The notes beneath the pieces are model-generated. The model made no database searches. It saw only the letters and a program-made list of their open reading frames with translations, and was not told where the DNA came from. 14,147 nucleotides of DNA from an uncultured Alphaproteobacteria bacterium (lineage in GTDB: Bacteria; Pseudomonadota; Alphaproteobacteria; Caulobacterales; Caulobacteraceae): assembly GCA_903928755.1 (NCBI GenBank), contig CAIYSH010000356.1, positions 1-14,147 of the forward strand. Direction: 5' to 3'. Below, piece by piece: positions 1 through 7,020 of the stretch; the first letter of the stretch is position 1, and each line of letters begins with the position of its first letter. Made by a program: the position numbers and the translations under genes.

Positions 1-528
1 GGTCCCCCCGGTATTCCGGGAAAACCGGTTCCAGTCGCCCACCTTGACCAGGAAGGGGAAGCGATGTTCGCGGATGGAAAGCTGGACCAGCCGTCCAACT
101 TCCCCGGCCTTGATTGCATCAATGAACCGGGCAGCCGGCGGCATGAAGCGGTATTCCATACCTGTCCAGAAAACAGCCTTGTGACCGAGCGCCTGTTCTG
201 CCGCCCACCTGGCGTCTTCCACCGTTGTGCAGAGCGGCTTTTCACAGAGGATATGCAGGCCGGCCGCAAAGAGCGGTTTCAGGACCTCCCTGTGGGTATG
301 GTTGGGCGAAACCACCAGAACACAGTCCAGTCTGACCTTGGCCAGCATCTCATCCACGGTCGCAAAGGTCGGGACATCATGACCCAGCTGCTTCACACCC
401 CGCTCAAGGGACCCAATCACCGGATCCTGCAAAGCCACAATCTCGGCTTCAGGATGGAGTTTGAGGTTGCGGATGTGCTCGCGACCCATCATTCCAACCC
501 CTGCAATACCAAATCGCAGCCTGCTCAT
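1..528 (-). CDS. Gfo/Idh/MocA family oxidoreductase (partial, C-terminus outside window)
   Basis: NAD(P)-dependent sugar or polyol dehydrogenase of the Gfo/Idh/MocA family. Only the first 176 residues are present; the frame is open to the window edge. The protein starts with a Rossmann fold whose glycine motif is G-I-A-G-V-G-M-M-G (residues 7-15), followed by VVSPNHTH at about 72-79 and the family's C-E-K-P-L motif (95-99), whose lysine belongs to the active site. The last visible part (KVGDWNRFSRNTGGT, 162-176) is the start of the C-terminal substrate domain. The substrate cannot be told; the family includes inositol, glucose and other sugar dehydrogenases. The chosen ATG has only a weak GGA 7 bases upstream. 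An in-frame ATG at 543 would add five residues. The gene is divergent from the aldo/keto reductase at 563, so the two may share control signals and possibly a pathway. Family call is strong; start is uncertain. Confidence 0.9.
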   Translation of the reverse strand, partial: MSRLRFGIAGVGMMGREHIRNLKLHPEAEIVALQDPVIGSLERGVKQLGHDVPTFATVDEMLAKVRLDCVLVVSPNHTHREVLKPLFAAGLHILCEKPLCTTVEDARWAAEQALGHKAVFWTGMEYRFMPPAARFIDAIKAGEVGRLVQLSIREHRFPFLVKVGDWNRFSRNTGGT

Positions 529-562
529 ATCGACGTCCAACATCCTAAGATCAGAGGCCCGC

Positions 563-1477
563 ATGACCCTCACCGATCCTGGCCTGTCGCACGCGCGACG
601 CGCGCTCGGCAAGAGCGGCCTGACAGTTTCGCCCCTGGCCTGGGGGATGTGGCGGTTCAGGGGCCAGGACGTGAAGGCGGCCAGGGCCCTGGTCGAAGCC
701 GCGCTCGACGGGGGTATCGATCTGCTGGACACGGCCGACATCTATGGGCCGGACAATGGTGAGCCCTTCGGCGCTGCCGAACACCTGCTGGGCAGGGTCC
801 TCGCAGAGACCCCCGGCCTTCGCGACCGCTTCACCCTGGCGACCAAGGGCGGCATCGAAATGGGCGTGCCTTATAACTCCGGCCAGGCCTACCTGACCTC
901 TGCCGTAGAGGCGTCCCTGAACCGCCTGGGGGTGGAACGGATAGATCTCTGGCAGATCCACCGCCCCGATCATCTGGCCCACCCGGCGGAGATCGCCAGG
1001 ACCTTCGAGACCCTTCGGGCCCAGGGCAAGGTGGCCGAGTTCGGCGTCTCGAACCATACCCCCGCCCAGGTCTCGGCCCTTCAGGCCTACCTGCCTTTTC
1101 CTCTGGCCTCCATCCAGCCCGAATTCTCGCCCCTGGCGATTGAGCCCCTTTACGATGGCGTGCTGGATCAGGCGATCGAGAAGGGCCTTGCCGTCCTGGC
1201 CTGGTCGCCGCTGGGAGGCGGAAGGCTGGCAGCCCCGGGGGATGACCGGTCAAAGGCCGTCACGGCAGAGCTGGCAATAGTCGCAGACCGCGCCGGTGTA
1301 TCTGTCAGCGCGGCCGCCTATGGCTGGATCATGGCCCATCCTGCCCGACCGATCCCCATAGTCGGATCCCAGCAGGTCGCGCGAATTCAAGATGCCAGCC
1401 AGGCCCTGACCTTCACGTTTTCCCGGCCGGAATGGTATGCGGTCCTGACAGCGGCCAGAGGGGTCCCCCTGCCATGA
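563..1477 (+). CDS. Aldo/keto reductase, YdhF-like
   Basis: Predicted cytoplasmic NAD(P)H-dependent aldo/keto reductase of 304 residues, reducing an aldehyde or ketone (or the reverse). The (beta/alpha)8 fold is full length. The catalytic tetrad is complete: Asp56 and Tyr61 in D-T-A-D-I-Y, Lys95 in A-T-K-G-G and His133 in Q-I-H-R-P-D. The cofactor-binding end carries WSPLGGG (214-220) and IVGSQQVARI (266-275). Overall it is closest to the E. coli YdhF type. I chose the ATG at 563 because the fold starts here and AGAGG lies just upstream; the same frame opens further upstream from a TTG at 461, but that part overlaps the divergent dehydrogenase gene and looks noncoding. The stop overlaps the start of the next gene as ATGA, implying translational coupling. 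Substrate unknown; pairing with an SsuD-like monooxygenase suggests it could handle the aldehyde that enzyme releases (inference). Confidence 0.93.
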   Translation: MTLTDPGLSHARRALGKSGLTVSPLAWGMWRFRGQDVKAARALVEAALDGGIDLLDTADIYGPDNGEPFGAAEHLLGRVLAETPGLRDRFTLATKGGIEMGVPYNSGQAYLTSAVEASLNRLGVERIDLWQIHRPDHLAHPAEIARTFETLRAQGKVAEFGVSNHTPAQVSALQAYLPFPLASIQPEFSPLAIEPLYDGVLDQAIEKGLAVLAWSPLGGGRLAAPGDDRSKAVTAELAIVADRAGVSVSAAAYGWIMAHPARPIPIVGSQQVARIQDASQALTFTFSRPEWYAVLTAARGVPLP

Positions 1478-2556
1478 ACCCCTGCGAAGTCGCCTGGTTC
1501 AGTGCCCTCTGTGACGATGACTACGAATTCCTGGGGGCACCGGACCCGAAGCTGCAGTCGAGCTTCGAGCACTGCCGCAATATCGCCCTGACGGCGGAGG
1601 CGGGTGGATTTGACAGCTTGCTGCTGCCATCGGGCTATGCCCTGGGAATAGACTCCACGGCCTTTGCCGCGGCGATCGCGCCCATGCTGACGCGCATGAA
1701 GCTGCTTCTGGCCGTGCGTTGCGGCGAGATGTGGCCCCCCCAGCTCGCGCGGCAGATTGCGACCATCAACCAGTTGGTTGGCGGCCGGCTGAATGTGAAC
1801 ATCATTTCCTCCGACATGCCGGGCGAAACCCTGGCTTCCGCTCCCCGCTATCAGCGGACTGTTGAGGTGATGGAGCTGCTGAATCAGATCCTCAGTGGTC
1901 AGCCTGTGGACTATCAGGGCGAATTCTACAGGTTCAGGCTGGATCCTCCGCGCATCGCCACCACGCTTGGCACCCGCGTGCCACTCTATTTCGGGGGCCT
2001 GTCCGAAGATGCCCGCGAAGCTGCAGCCAGGGCGGCGGATGTCTATCTGATGTGGCCAGATACCCTGCCAGCCGTCACTGAAATCGTCGCGGATCTGCAG
2101 ACCCGCGCAGCCAGGCATGGCCGCAAGCTCAAATTCGGATACCGCGTGCACGTTGTGGTGCGCGAAACCGAGTCCGAAGCGCGCGATGCCGCCAGCCGTC
2201 TGCTGTCCCGACTGGACGAAGCCGAGGGCGAAGCCATCCGCAATCGCTCCCTTGACAGCACATCCTATGGCGTTCGCCGTCAGGCCGAGCTCCGCGCCGG
2301 TGCGGGCCATGACGGTTATGCAGAAGACAATCTCTGGACCGGAATCGGGCAGGCCCGCTCCGGCTGTGGTGCCGCCATTGTCGGTGACCCGGATCAGGTT
2401 CTGGCCAAGCTGGAAACCTACCGGAAACTGGGAATGGACGCCTTCATCCTGTCCGGCTATCCACACGCCGCAGAAGCCGACCTGTTTGCGCGCCATGTCC
2501 TGCCGAGGCTGGATCATGGCCCCCTGACCCTTGAGCCCCAGGACATTTTACCATGA
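1474..2556 (+). CDS. LLM-class flavin-dependent monooxygenase, SsuD (alkanesulfonate monooxygenase)-like
   Basis: Luciferase-like FMNH2-dependent monooxygenase of 360 residues, close to the roughly 380 usual for SsuD, which uses FMNH2 and O2 to split a C-S bond in alkanesulfonates into aldehyde and sulfite. SsuD-type signatures are clear: FDSLLLPSG (46-54), GGRLNVNI (103-110), LYFGG (171-175), Y-R-V-H-V-V-V-R-E-T (223-232), LWTGIGQARSGCGAAIVG (287-304) and FILSGYPH (324-331). By position, E. coli SsuD Arg226, His228, Arg297 and Tyr331 correspond to Arg224, His226, Arg295 and Tyr329 here. The residue matching SsuD Cys54 is not cysteine (segment GYALGIDST, 54-62). No ssuABC transporter or SsuE flavin reductase lies in the window, so reduced flavin must come from elsewhere. 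It starts inside the stop of the aldo/keto reductase gene and overlaps the dehydrogenase gene by ATGA. Family certain, substrate unknown; organosulfonates are only one option. Confidence 0.9.
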   Translation: MNPCEVAWFSALCDDDYEFLGAPDPKLQSSFEHCRNIALTAEAGGFDSLLLPSGYALGIDSTAFAAAIAPMLTRMKLLLAVRCGEMWPPQLARQIATINQLVGGRLNVNIISSDMPGETLASAPRYQRTVEVMELLNQILSGQPVDYQGEFYRFRLDPPRIATTLGTRVPLYFGGLSEDAREAAARAADVYLMWPDTLPAVTEIVADLQTRAARHGRKLKFGYRVHVVVRETESEARDAASRLLSRLDEAEGEAIRNRSLDSTSYGVRRQAELRAGAGHDGYAEDNLWTGIGQARSGCGAAIVGDPDQVLAKLETYRKLGMDAFILSGYPHAAEADLFARHVLPRLDHGPLTLEPQDILP

Positions 2557-4292
2557 CCTTTCGTGCCCCGCTTCGCAGTCTGGCCCTGGCCCTGCAGACC
2601 GCCGGTCATCCGGCCCTGATCGGCCAGGCCTTTGCTGATCTGGATCAGGATACGGTCTCCGCCGTGCTGGAATCGGCCGGAGCTTTTGCAGAGAATGAAC
2701 TCGCCCCCCTGAATCGCCAGGGAGACAAGATCGGTGCGCGCTATGAAAACGGCAAGGTGACGGGTGCACCAGGGTTTGCGGAAGCCTACAAGGCTTTTGT
2801 CGCCCAGGGCTGGAACTCCCTGTCAGCAGATCCGGAATTCGGCGGCCAGGGCCTGACCAAGGCCATGGAACTGGCCGTTTTCGAGATGATCCACGCCGCC
2901 AACATGGCGTTCGGCCTTTGCCCCATGCTGACCCAGGGCGCGATCGAGGCTCTCGCCCTCCACGGCAATGAGCGCCAGAAGCGCCTGATCCTTCCAAAGC
3001 TGGTGAGCGGTGAATGGACCGGGACCATGAACCTGACCGAGCCCCAGGCCGGCACGGATCTGGCCTCGGTCACAACCCGCGCCGAGCCGGACGGCAAGGG
3101 TGGCTACAGGATCTATGGCCAGAAGATCTTCATTACCTGGGGTGACCACGACGCGGCGGAAAACATCTGCCATCTTGTCCTGGCCCGCACACCGGACGCA
3201 CCTCCCGGGGTCAAGGGCATCTCGCTCTTCCTGGCGACCAAAAAGATCGTGGACGACGAGGGCCGGGCCGGTTCCCTCAATGACCTCCGCCCGGGCTCCA
3301 TCGAGCACAAGCTGGGCATTCACGGATCGCCGACCTGTGTCATGCTGTTCGAGGGTGCCCAGGCCGAACTGGTTGGCGAGCTGAACAGCGGCATCGCCCA
3401 CATGTTCGTCATGATGAACGCCGCGCGCCTTCAGGTGGGGGTCCAGGGGGTCGCCATCGCCGAGCGGGCTTTTCAGCAGGCCCTGAATTTCGCGCAGGAG
3501 CGCAAGCAGGGTCGCACCGCCTGGGGCGACGAAACCATCTATGGGCACCCGGATGTCCGGCGCATGCTGACCCTGATGCGCGCCAGGATCGAGGCCGCCA
3601 GAGCCATCTGCCTGACCACGGGTGTCCAGTCTGACCTGGCCCGGCTGGCTCCGACAGAAGACGCCCGCAGCGCCGCCCGGGCGCGTCAGGAACTGCTGAC
3701 CCCGATCGCCAAGGCCTGGTCAACGGATATGGGTGTTGAAGTCGCGTCGCTGGGTCTCCAGATCCATGGGGGTATGGGTTTCATCGAAGAGACCGGGGCT
3801 GCACAGCACTATCGCGACGCCAGGATTGCCCCGATCTATGAAGGCACGAACGGCATTCAGGCCATGGACCTCGCGGGCCGCAAGCTCGGCATGCGTGAAG
3901 GCGGCGTCATGCTGGACATCTGCAAAGAGATTTCTGCCACTGTGTCGTCCCTCAGGACCACGCCTGGCCTGGAGATGGTCGCAGGCCGCCTGGAAGCCGC
4001 CCTGGGCGCCCTGGAGCGGGCGACGCACTGGATGCTGGCCCACAGGGGGCCCGACGCCCTCAGCGGGGCTACAACCTATCTGAAGCTGGCGGGGGATGTG
4101 ATCGGCGGTGACATGCTGGCCCGACAGGCGCTGGCGACCGCCGCCGGCGAAGACGACTGGTCAAAATCCAAGAGTGCCCTGGCCCGGATCTATGCCTCAC
4201 AGGTCCTGGTCCTGGCCTCGGGTCTTGCAGACGCCGTGACCGAGGGTGGCGCGGACCTTGAGGCCCTGAGTGCAGGGCTCCTCGCAGACTGA
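2553..4292 (+). CDS. Acyl-CoA dehydrogenase, long DmdC-like type
   Basis: FAD-dependent acyl-CoA dehydrogenase that introduces an alpha-beta double bond into an acyl-CoA thioester. At 579 residues it belongs to the long subfamily with an extra N-terminal segment (about 1-40) and an extra C-terminal helical domain (about 460-579), the group that includes 3-methylmercaptopropionyl-CoA dehydrogenase DmdC. Visible landmarks are MNLTEPQAGTDL (159-170) and IFITWGDHD (192-200) at the flavin site, LGIHGSPTCVM (254-264), QIHGGMGFIEE (403-413) and APIYEGTNGIQ (426-436), in which Glu430 is in the position of the catalytic base. Many members of this subfamily are not DMSP enzymes, so the name should not be taken as substrate evidence. 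The ATG overlaps the preceding stop (ATGA). Third gene of a coupled unit with the aldo/keto reductase and the SsuD-like enzyme, suggesting that the pathway has a CoA-thioester step. Confidence 0.93.
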   Translation: MTFRAPLRSLALALQTAGHPALIGQAFADLDQDTVSAVLESAGAFAENELAPLNRQGDKIGARYENGKVTGAPGFAEAYKAFVAQGWNSLSADPEFGGQGLTKAMELAVFEMIHAANMAFGLCPMLTQGAIEALALHGNERQKRLILPKLVSGEWTGTMNLTEPQAGTDLASVTTRAEPDGKGGYRIYGQKIFITWGDHDAAENICHLVLARTPDAPPGVKGISLFLATKKIVDDEGRAGSLNDLRPGSIEHKLGIHGSPTCVMLFEGAQAELVGELNSGIAHMFVMMNAARLQVGVQGVAIAERAFQQALNFAQERKQGRTAWGDETIYGHPDVRRMLTLMRARIEAARAICLTTGVQSDLARLAPTEDARSAARARQELLTPIAKAWSTDMGVEVASLGLQIHGGMGFIEETGAAQHYRDARIAPIYEGTNGIQAMDLAGRKLGMREGGVMLDICKEISATVSSLRTTPGLEMVAGRLEAALGALERATHWMLAHRGPDALSGATTYLKLAGDVIGGDMLARQALATAAGEDDWSKSKSALARIYASQVLVLASGLADAVTEGGADLEALSAGLLAD

Positions 4293-4354
4293 TCCATGTA
4301 ACCATTGCGTGTGCGGGGCGTAGTCAGGAACAGACCCTGAAAACGGAAGCCACC

Positions 4355-5041
4355 ATGCGCCTAGCAACAGCTCTGCTGATCTCCCTCGTTCTCGCAAACT
4401 CTGCCCGGGCAGAGTCCCCACACCTGAGGGTTGTTGAACTCTTCACCAGCCAGGGCTGTTCTTCCTGCCCGCCGGCCAATGCCAATCTCTCGAAGCTCGC
4501 AGACCGACCTGATGTGCTGGCCCTGAGTTTCGGGGTCACCTACTGGGATGATCTGGGCTGGAAGGACACCTTCGCCAACAAGGCCTACACCCATAGACAG
4601 TGGGACTATGCCCACGGGCTGAGTCACGACAATGTCTTCACCCCTCAGGTCGTCATCAACGGTCGCACGGATGATGTCGGTGCCTCCCTGACGAAGCTGG
4701 ACCTGCTGCTGAAGCAGACACCGGCACCGGTATCCGGATCGGCGATCAAGCTCTCCACGACGTCGGTTACCCTCAATTCCGCCGCCGCGCCGGGCAAACC
4801 GGCCCAGGTCTGGCTTGTGCGCTATGACCCGCGGACGGTTCAGGTCCCGATCCGCAGGGGCGAAAACACCGGCAAGACCCTCCCCCACAGGAATGTGGTG
4901 CGGGAACTGGTCAGGCTGGGGGACTTCAGGGGCCAGGCCGTATCCTTCCCCCTCCCCGCGCCCCGGGCCCGGGACCTCAGGACCGCCATACTGGTCCAGT
5001 CAGGTCCAGGCGGACCGATCATCGCCGCCACCAGAGGCTAG
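4355..5041 (+). CDS. Exported DUF1223 family protein with thioredoxin-like CxxC motif
   Basis: Secreted or periplasmic protein of 228 residues. A typical Sec signal peptide (Arg2, hydrophobic 4-14, AxA site with predicted cleavage after Ala19) precedes VVELFTSQGCSSCPP (26-40), the hallmark of DUF1223, in which Cys35 and Cys38 form a thioredoxin-like CxxC pair. TPQVVINGR (at about 96-104) resembles the cis-proline region of thioredoxin folds. The C-terminal half (about 125-228) looks beta-rich and lacks further cysteines. The family's biochemical role is not established; a redox function in the envelope is inferred from the CxxC. GGAAG five bases before the ATG supports the start. It lies 62 bases after the acyl-CoA dehydrogenase gene, and I see no terminator between them, so read-through is possible, but no functional link is evident. 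Confidence 0.9.
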   Translation: MRLATALLISLVLANSARAESPHLRVVELFTSQGCSSCPPANANLSKLADRPDVLALSFGVTYWDDLGWKDTFANKAYTHRQWDYAHGLSHDNVFTPQVVINGRTDDVGASLTKLDLLLKQTPAPVSGSAIKLSTTSVTLNSAAAPGKPAQVWLVRYDPRTVQVPIRRGENTGKTLPHRNVVRELVRLGDFRGQAVSFPLPAPRARDLRTAILVQSGPGGPIIAATRG

Positions 5042-5098
5042 AGCAGGTTGAATGAAGGCCCTTAATTCCCGTCAGGCGCCGTCCCAAGGGACAGGACT

Positions 5099-6280
5099 CT
5101 AGGCCGCAACAAGACCCGGTATGTCCCTGAGGGCCGGGTCAAGGCCCGCACCCATCAGATCAATGAAATTGTCGCGATAGAACCGGCGGCGTGTTGGCTC
5201 CGAGCATCCCGCCAGGGCATCATTGAACCGCTTCAGTGGATTGCGGCCACCTTCCACGTGAGGAAAATCTGACGAGAACAGGCAGACCTCTTCTCCGGCA
5301 TTGGCGATGATCCAGGCGGTATCCTCATGAGGGTAGGGTGTCACCCGGAATTGCCGACGGATGATCTCGCTGGGCCGGGCTGAGAGCTTCTGCAGACGCT
5401 CTTCCTTGCCAAAGGCCGCAACTCCGGAATCCAGGAACTTCATGAGACTGGGCAGCCATGACGCCCCCAGTTCAATGGCCCCGAACTTCAGATCGGGGAA
5501 CCGGTCAAAGACACCGTCAATGACCAGGGCAGACAGGGTCTGCCAGATTGAAACCGGTATGGTCATGAAGCTGAGAGATGTGAAATTCTCGGCACCGCCA
5601 TGGAAGTCCAGAACCTGTGGCAGACCATTGTTGAAATAGTCGCGGTGCATTTTCTCTTCGCCGCCCACATGGAACAGGATGGGCAGGCCGGCATCCTGGA
5701 CGAGCGCCCAGAGAGGATCGAGGCCCACATGGCTCGGGGAATGGCCCGGTGGATGCCGGGATGGAATGATCAGGCCCTTGCAGCCCATTGCGATGGCCTC
5801 ACGGGCGATCTCCGGGGCCCGGGCCATATCCAAAAGCGGAACATAGCCCGTGGCCAGAAGCCGACGGTCTACCGAACAATAGTCCGTCATCATCCGGTTG
5901 TGGGCGCGGGCAGCCTCTACGGCCAGATCAACCTCTCCGGCTTCCTCCAGCCCGTAATTGCCAAGCGCGGCGGTGGTGAAAACCAGCTGGCTGGCAAAGC
6001 CGAGAAGATCCAGGGCTTTCGGACGGTCCTGGTTCCGGAAGGCCCCAAGGGCCTGATAGTTCTTGCGGAGCAGGAGATTGGCTTCATCACCTGCCCGGAA
6101 TTCGGGATCGTCGTGCAGGTCGCGGGCCTTCCGGGCCCAGTCCGTCACATACTTCGCTTCCTGGGTTTTCTGGCTGAAACGCTCCCGGAAACCTGGATCC
6201 AGATACCCGTCAATCGTCCCGGGTAATTCCATGACATGCGAATCCGCGTCATGGATGGTCTGTCCTTCTACGTAAGCCAT
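5099..6280 (-). CDS. Amidohydrolase family protein (amidohydrolase_2, ACMSD-like)
   Basis: Metal-dependent hydrolase or decarboxylase of 393 residues in the TIM-barrel amidohydrolase_2 family (PF04909), which contains aminocarboxymuconate semialdehyde decarboxylase and relatives. The N-terminal metal motif is H-D-A-D-S-H-V-M-E (10-18), so the usual HxH is replaced by DxH (Asp13, His15). Other likely ligands are His204 in ILFHVGG, Glu270 in AIELGASW and Asp338 in SSDFPHVEGG, the last being the typical late barrel aspartate; His341 follows. No signal peptide, so cytoplasmic. The start is well supported by GGGAGG eight bases upstream. It is convergent with the DUF1223 gene, with 57 bases between, and lies downstream of a terminator behind the peroxiredoxin gene, so it probably has its own promoter. 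The substrate cannot be read from sequence; relatives act on aromatic ring-cleavage products and similar carboxylic acids. Confidence 0.9.
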   Translation of the reverse strand: MAYVEGQTIHDADSHVMELPGTIDGYLDPGFRERFSQKTQEAKYVTDWARKARDLHDDPEFRAGDEANLLLRKNYQALGAFRNQDRPKALDLLGFASQLVFTTAALGNYGLEEAGEVDLAVEAARAHNRMMTDYCSVDRRLLATGYVPLLDMARAPEIAREAIAMGCKGLIIPSRHPPGHSPSHVGLDPLWALVQDAGLPILFHVGGEEKMHRDYFNNGLPQVLDFHGGAENFTSLSFMTIPVSIWQTLSALVIDGVFDRFPDLKFGAIELGASWLPSLMKFLDSGVAAFGKEERLQKLSARPSEIIRRQFRVTPYPHEDTAWIIANAGEEVCLFSSDFPHVEGGRNPLKRFNDALAGCSEPTRRRFYRDNFIDLMGAGLDPALRDIPGLVAA

Positions 6281-6288
6281 GTTCGCCG

Positions 6289-6294
6289 CCTCCC
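6289..6294 (-). promoter_or_regulatory. Shine-Dalgarno of the amidohydrolase gene
   Basis: GGGAGG on the minus strand, eight bases before the ATG at 6280. It fixes the amidohydrolase start; no comparably good site serves another in-frame start nearby. Confidence 0.65.
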
Positions 6295-6345
6295 AGCTTT
6301 GTCAGGGAGCAGTCGGGCCCGAAAACAGACCGCCGTCAAGAGCAA

Positions 6346-6373
6346 GGCCGATCCGGAAGGCTCCGGACCGGCC
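6346..6373 (-). terminator. Hairpin terminator behind the peroxiredoxin gene
   Basis: Inverted repeat with two 12-base arms (6346-6357 and 6362-6373) and a four-base loop. On the minus-strand transcript the stem is GGCCGGTCCGGA paired with TCCGGATCGGCC, with a single G-U pair in place of a Watson-Crick pair. It begins nine bases after the peroxiredoxin stop and is followed by the T-rich run TTGCTCTT. This fits an intrinsic terminator for leftward transcription that separates the peroxiredoxin and amidohydrolase genes. The T run is imperfect. Confidence 0.65.
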
Positions 6374-6382
6374 CTGAGGGCT

Positions 6383-6864
6383 TCAGAGTTGCGGCAGCAT
6401 GTAATCCGCAGCCGAAACCTTGAACTCGCCCCCTTCTTCGACATTCAGGGACTTCACCACACCATCCTCGACAACCATGGAATAGCGCTGCGAACGAAGG
6501 CCAAGGCCAAACTTGGAGCCATCCATGTCCAGACCGACGGCCTTGGTGAAGTCACCCGCCGGATCGGCAATCATGGTGATGGTGTCCAGAACGCCCGGTT
6601 CTCACCCCAGGCCTTCATCACGAAGGCGTCGTTGACGGAAAGACAGACGATCGAATCCACGCCCTTGGCCTTGATGTCAGGGGCCAGGGCCTTGAAGCCG
6701 GGAACATGCTTGGCCGAGCAGGTCGGGGTGAAGGCACCCGGCACGGCGAAGAAGGCAACCTTCTTGCCTGCGAAGATATCGTCAGTGGTCATCGGGCGGG
6801 GGCCCTCAGCCGTTCCTGCGATGAAATTGGCGGCGGGCAGTTTATCTCCGACCTTGAGGGTCAT
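6383..6864 (-). pseudogene. Peroxiredoxin (Prx5/AhpC-TSA family), frameshifted
   Basis: Thiol peroxidase of the Prx5-like group, which reduces hydrogen and alkyl peroxides in the cytoplasm. The first part (6864-6598, 89 codons) has VGDKLPAANF and the peroxidatic motif PGAFTPTCSAKH with Cys49. After W-G-E-N the frame breaks: the upstream frame ends soon at a TGA, while the expected continuation G-V-L-D-T-I-T-M-I-A-D runs in another frame from 6595 to the stop at 6383, ending with RSQRYSMVVEDG and VSAADYMLPQL. Two bases (6596-6597) stand where one codon is needed, so one base is missing. Total length would then be 160 residues, exactly the family norm. Everything else is intact, so this is either a very recent mutation or a sequencing or assembly error. 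The start has GGAG eight bases upstream. A translation restricted to the first frame would lack the C-terminal third. Confidence 0.88.
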
Positions 6865-7020
6865 GCGGGCGTCTCCGTTTGGGATGATATTGGCTCCATC
6901 AAATAACGACGAACCCTCAGGCTTCAATGACCAACTTGCACGCCGGAGCCTTTTCCGCACAGCAGGATCCCTCACCCGGGAGGGAAAGGGCCTGTTCAGG
7001 GGCCAGGCGCAGGGCCCGAT
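6865..7020 (-). other. Intergenic region upstream of the peroxiredoxin gene
   Basis: A 156-base gap between the crotonase stop and the peroxiredoxin start, the longest noncoding stretch in the window and the likely place for the peroxiredoxin promoter. The only clear element is GGAG at 6873-6876 (ribosome binding). I do not see a convincing -35/-10 pair, an OxyR-like palindrome or a T-tailed hairpin for the upstream gene; only short GGCC repeats occur at about 6989-7004. Confidence 0.4.

Noticed and set aside
64..762. A 232-codon rightward frame at the left end
   Set aside because: It is mostly antisense to the Gfo/Idh/MocA gene and then overlaps the aldo/keto reductase in another frame. Its translation has no recognisable motif, while the opposite strand has clear Rossmann and EKP motifs.
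1387..2517. A 376-codon leftward frame opposite the SsuD-like gene
   Set aside because: Long antisense frames are common in GC-rich coding DNA. The sense strand carries the conserved SsuD signatures and ATGA-linked start and stop; the antisense product shows no family pattern.
5042..5098. Possible bidirectional terminator between the convergent DUF1223 and amidohydrolase genes
   Set aside because: The only inverted repeat, GTCCC-AA-GGGAC, leaves a stem of four pairs with a four-base loop and no T run on either side, too weak to call.
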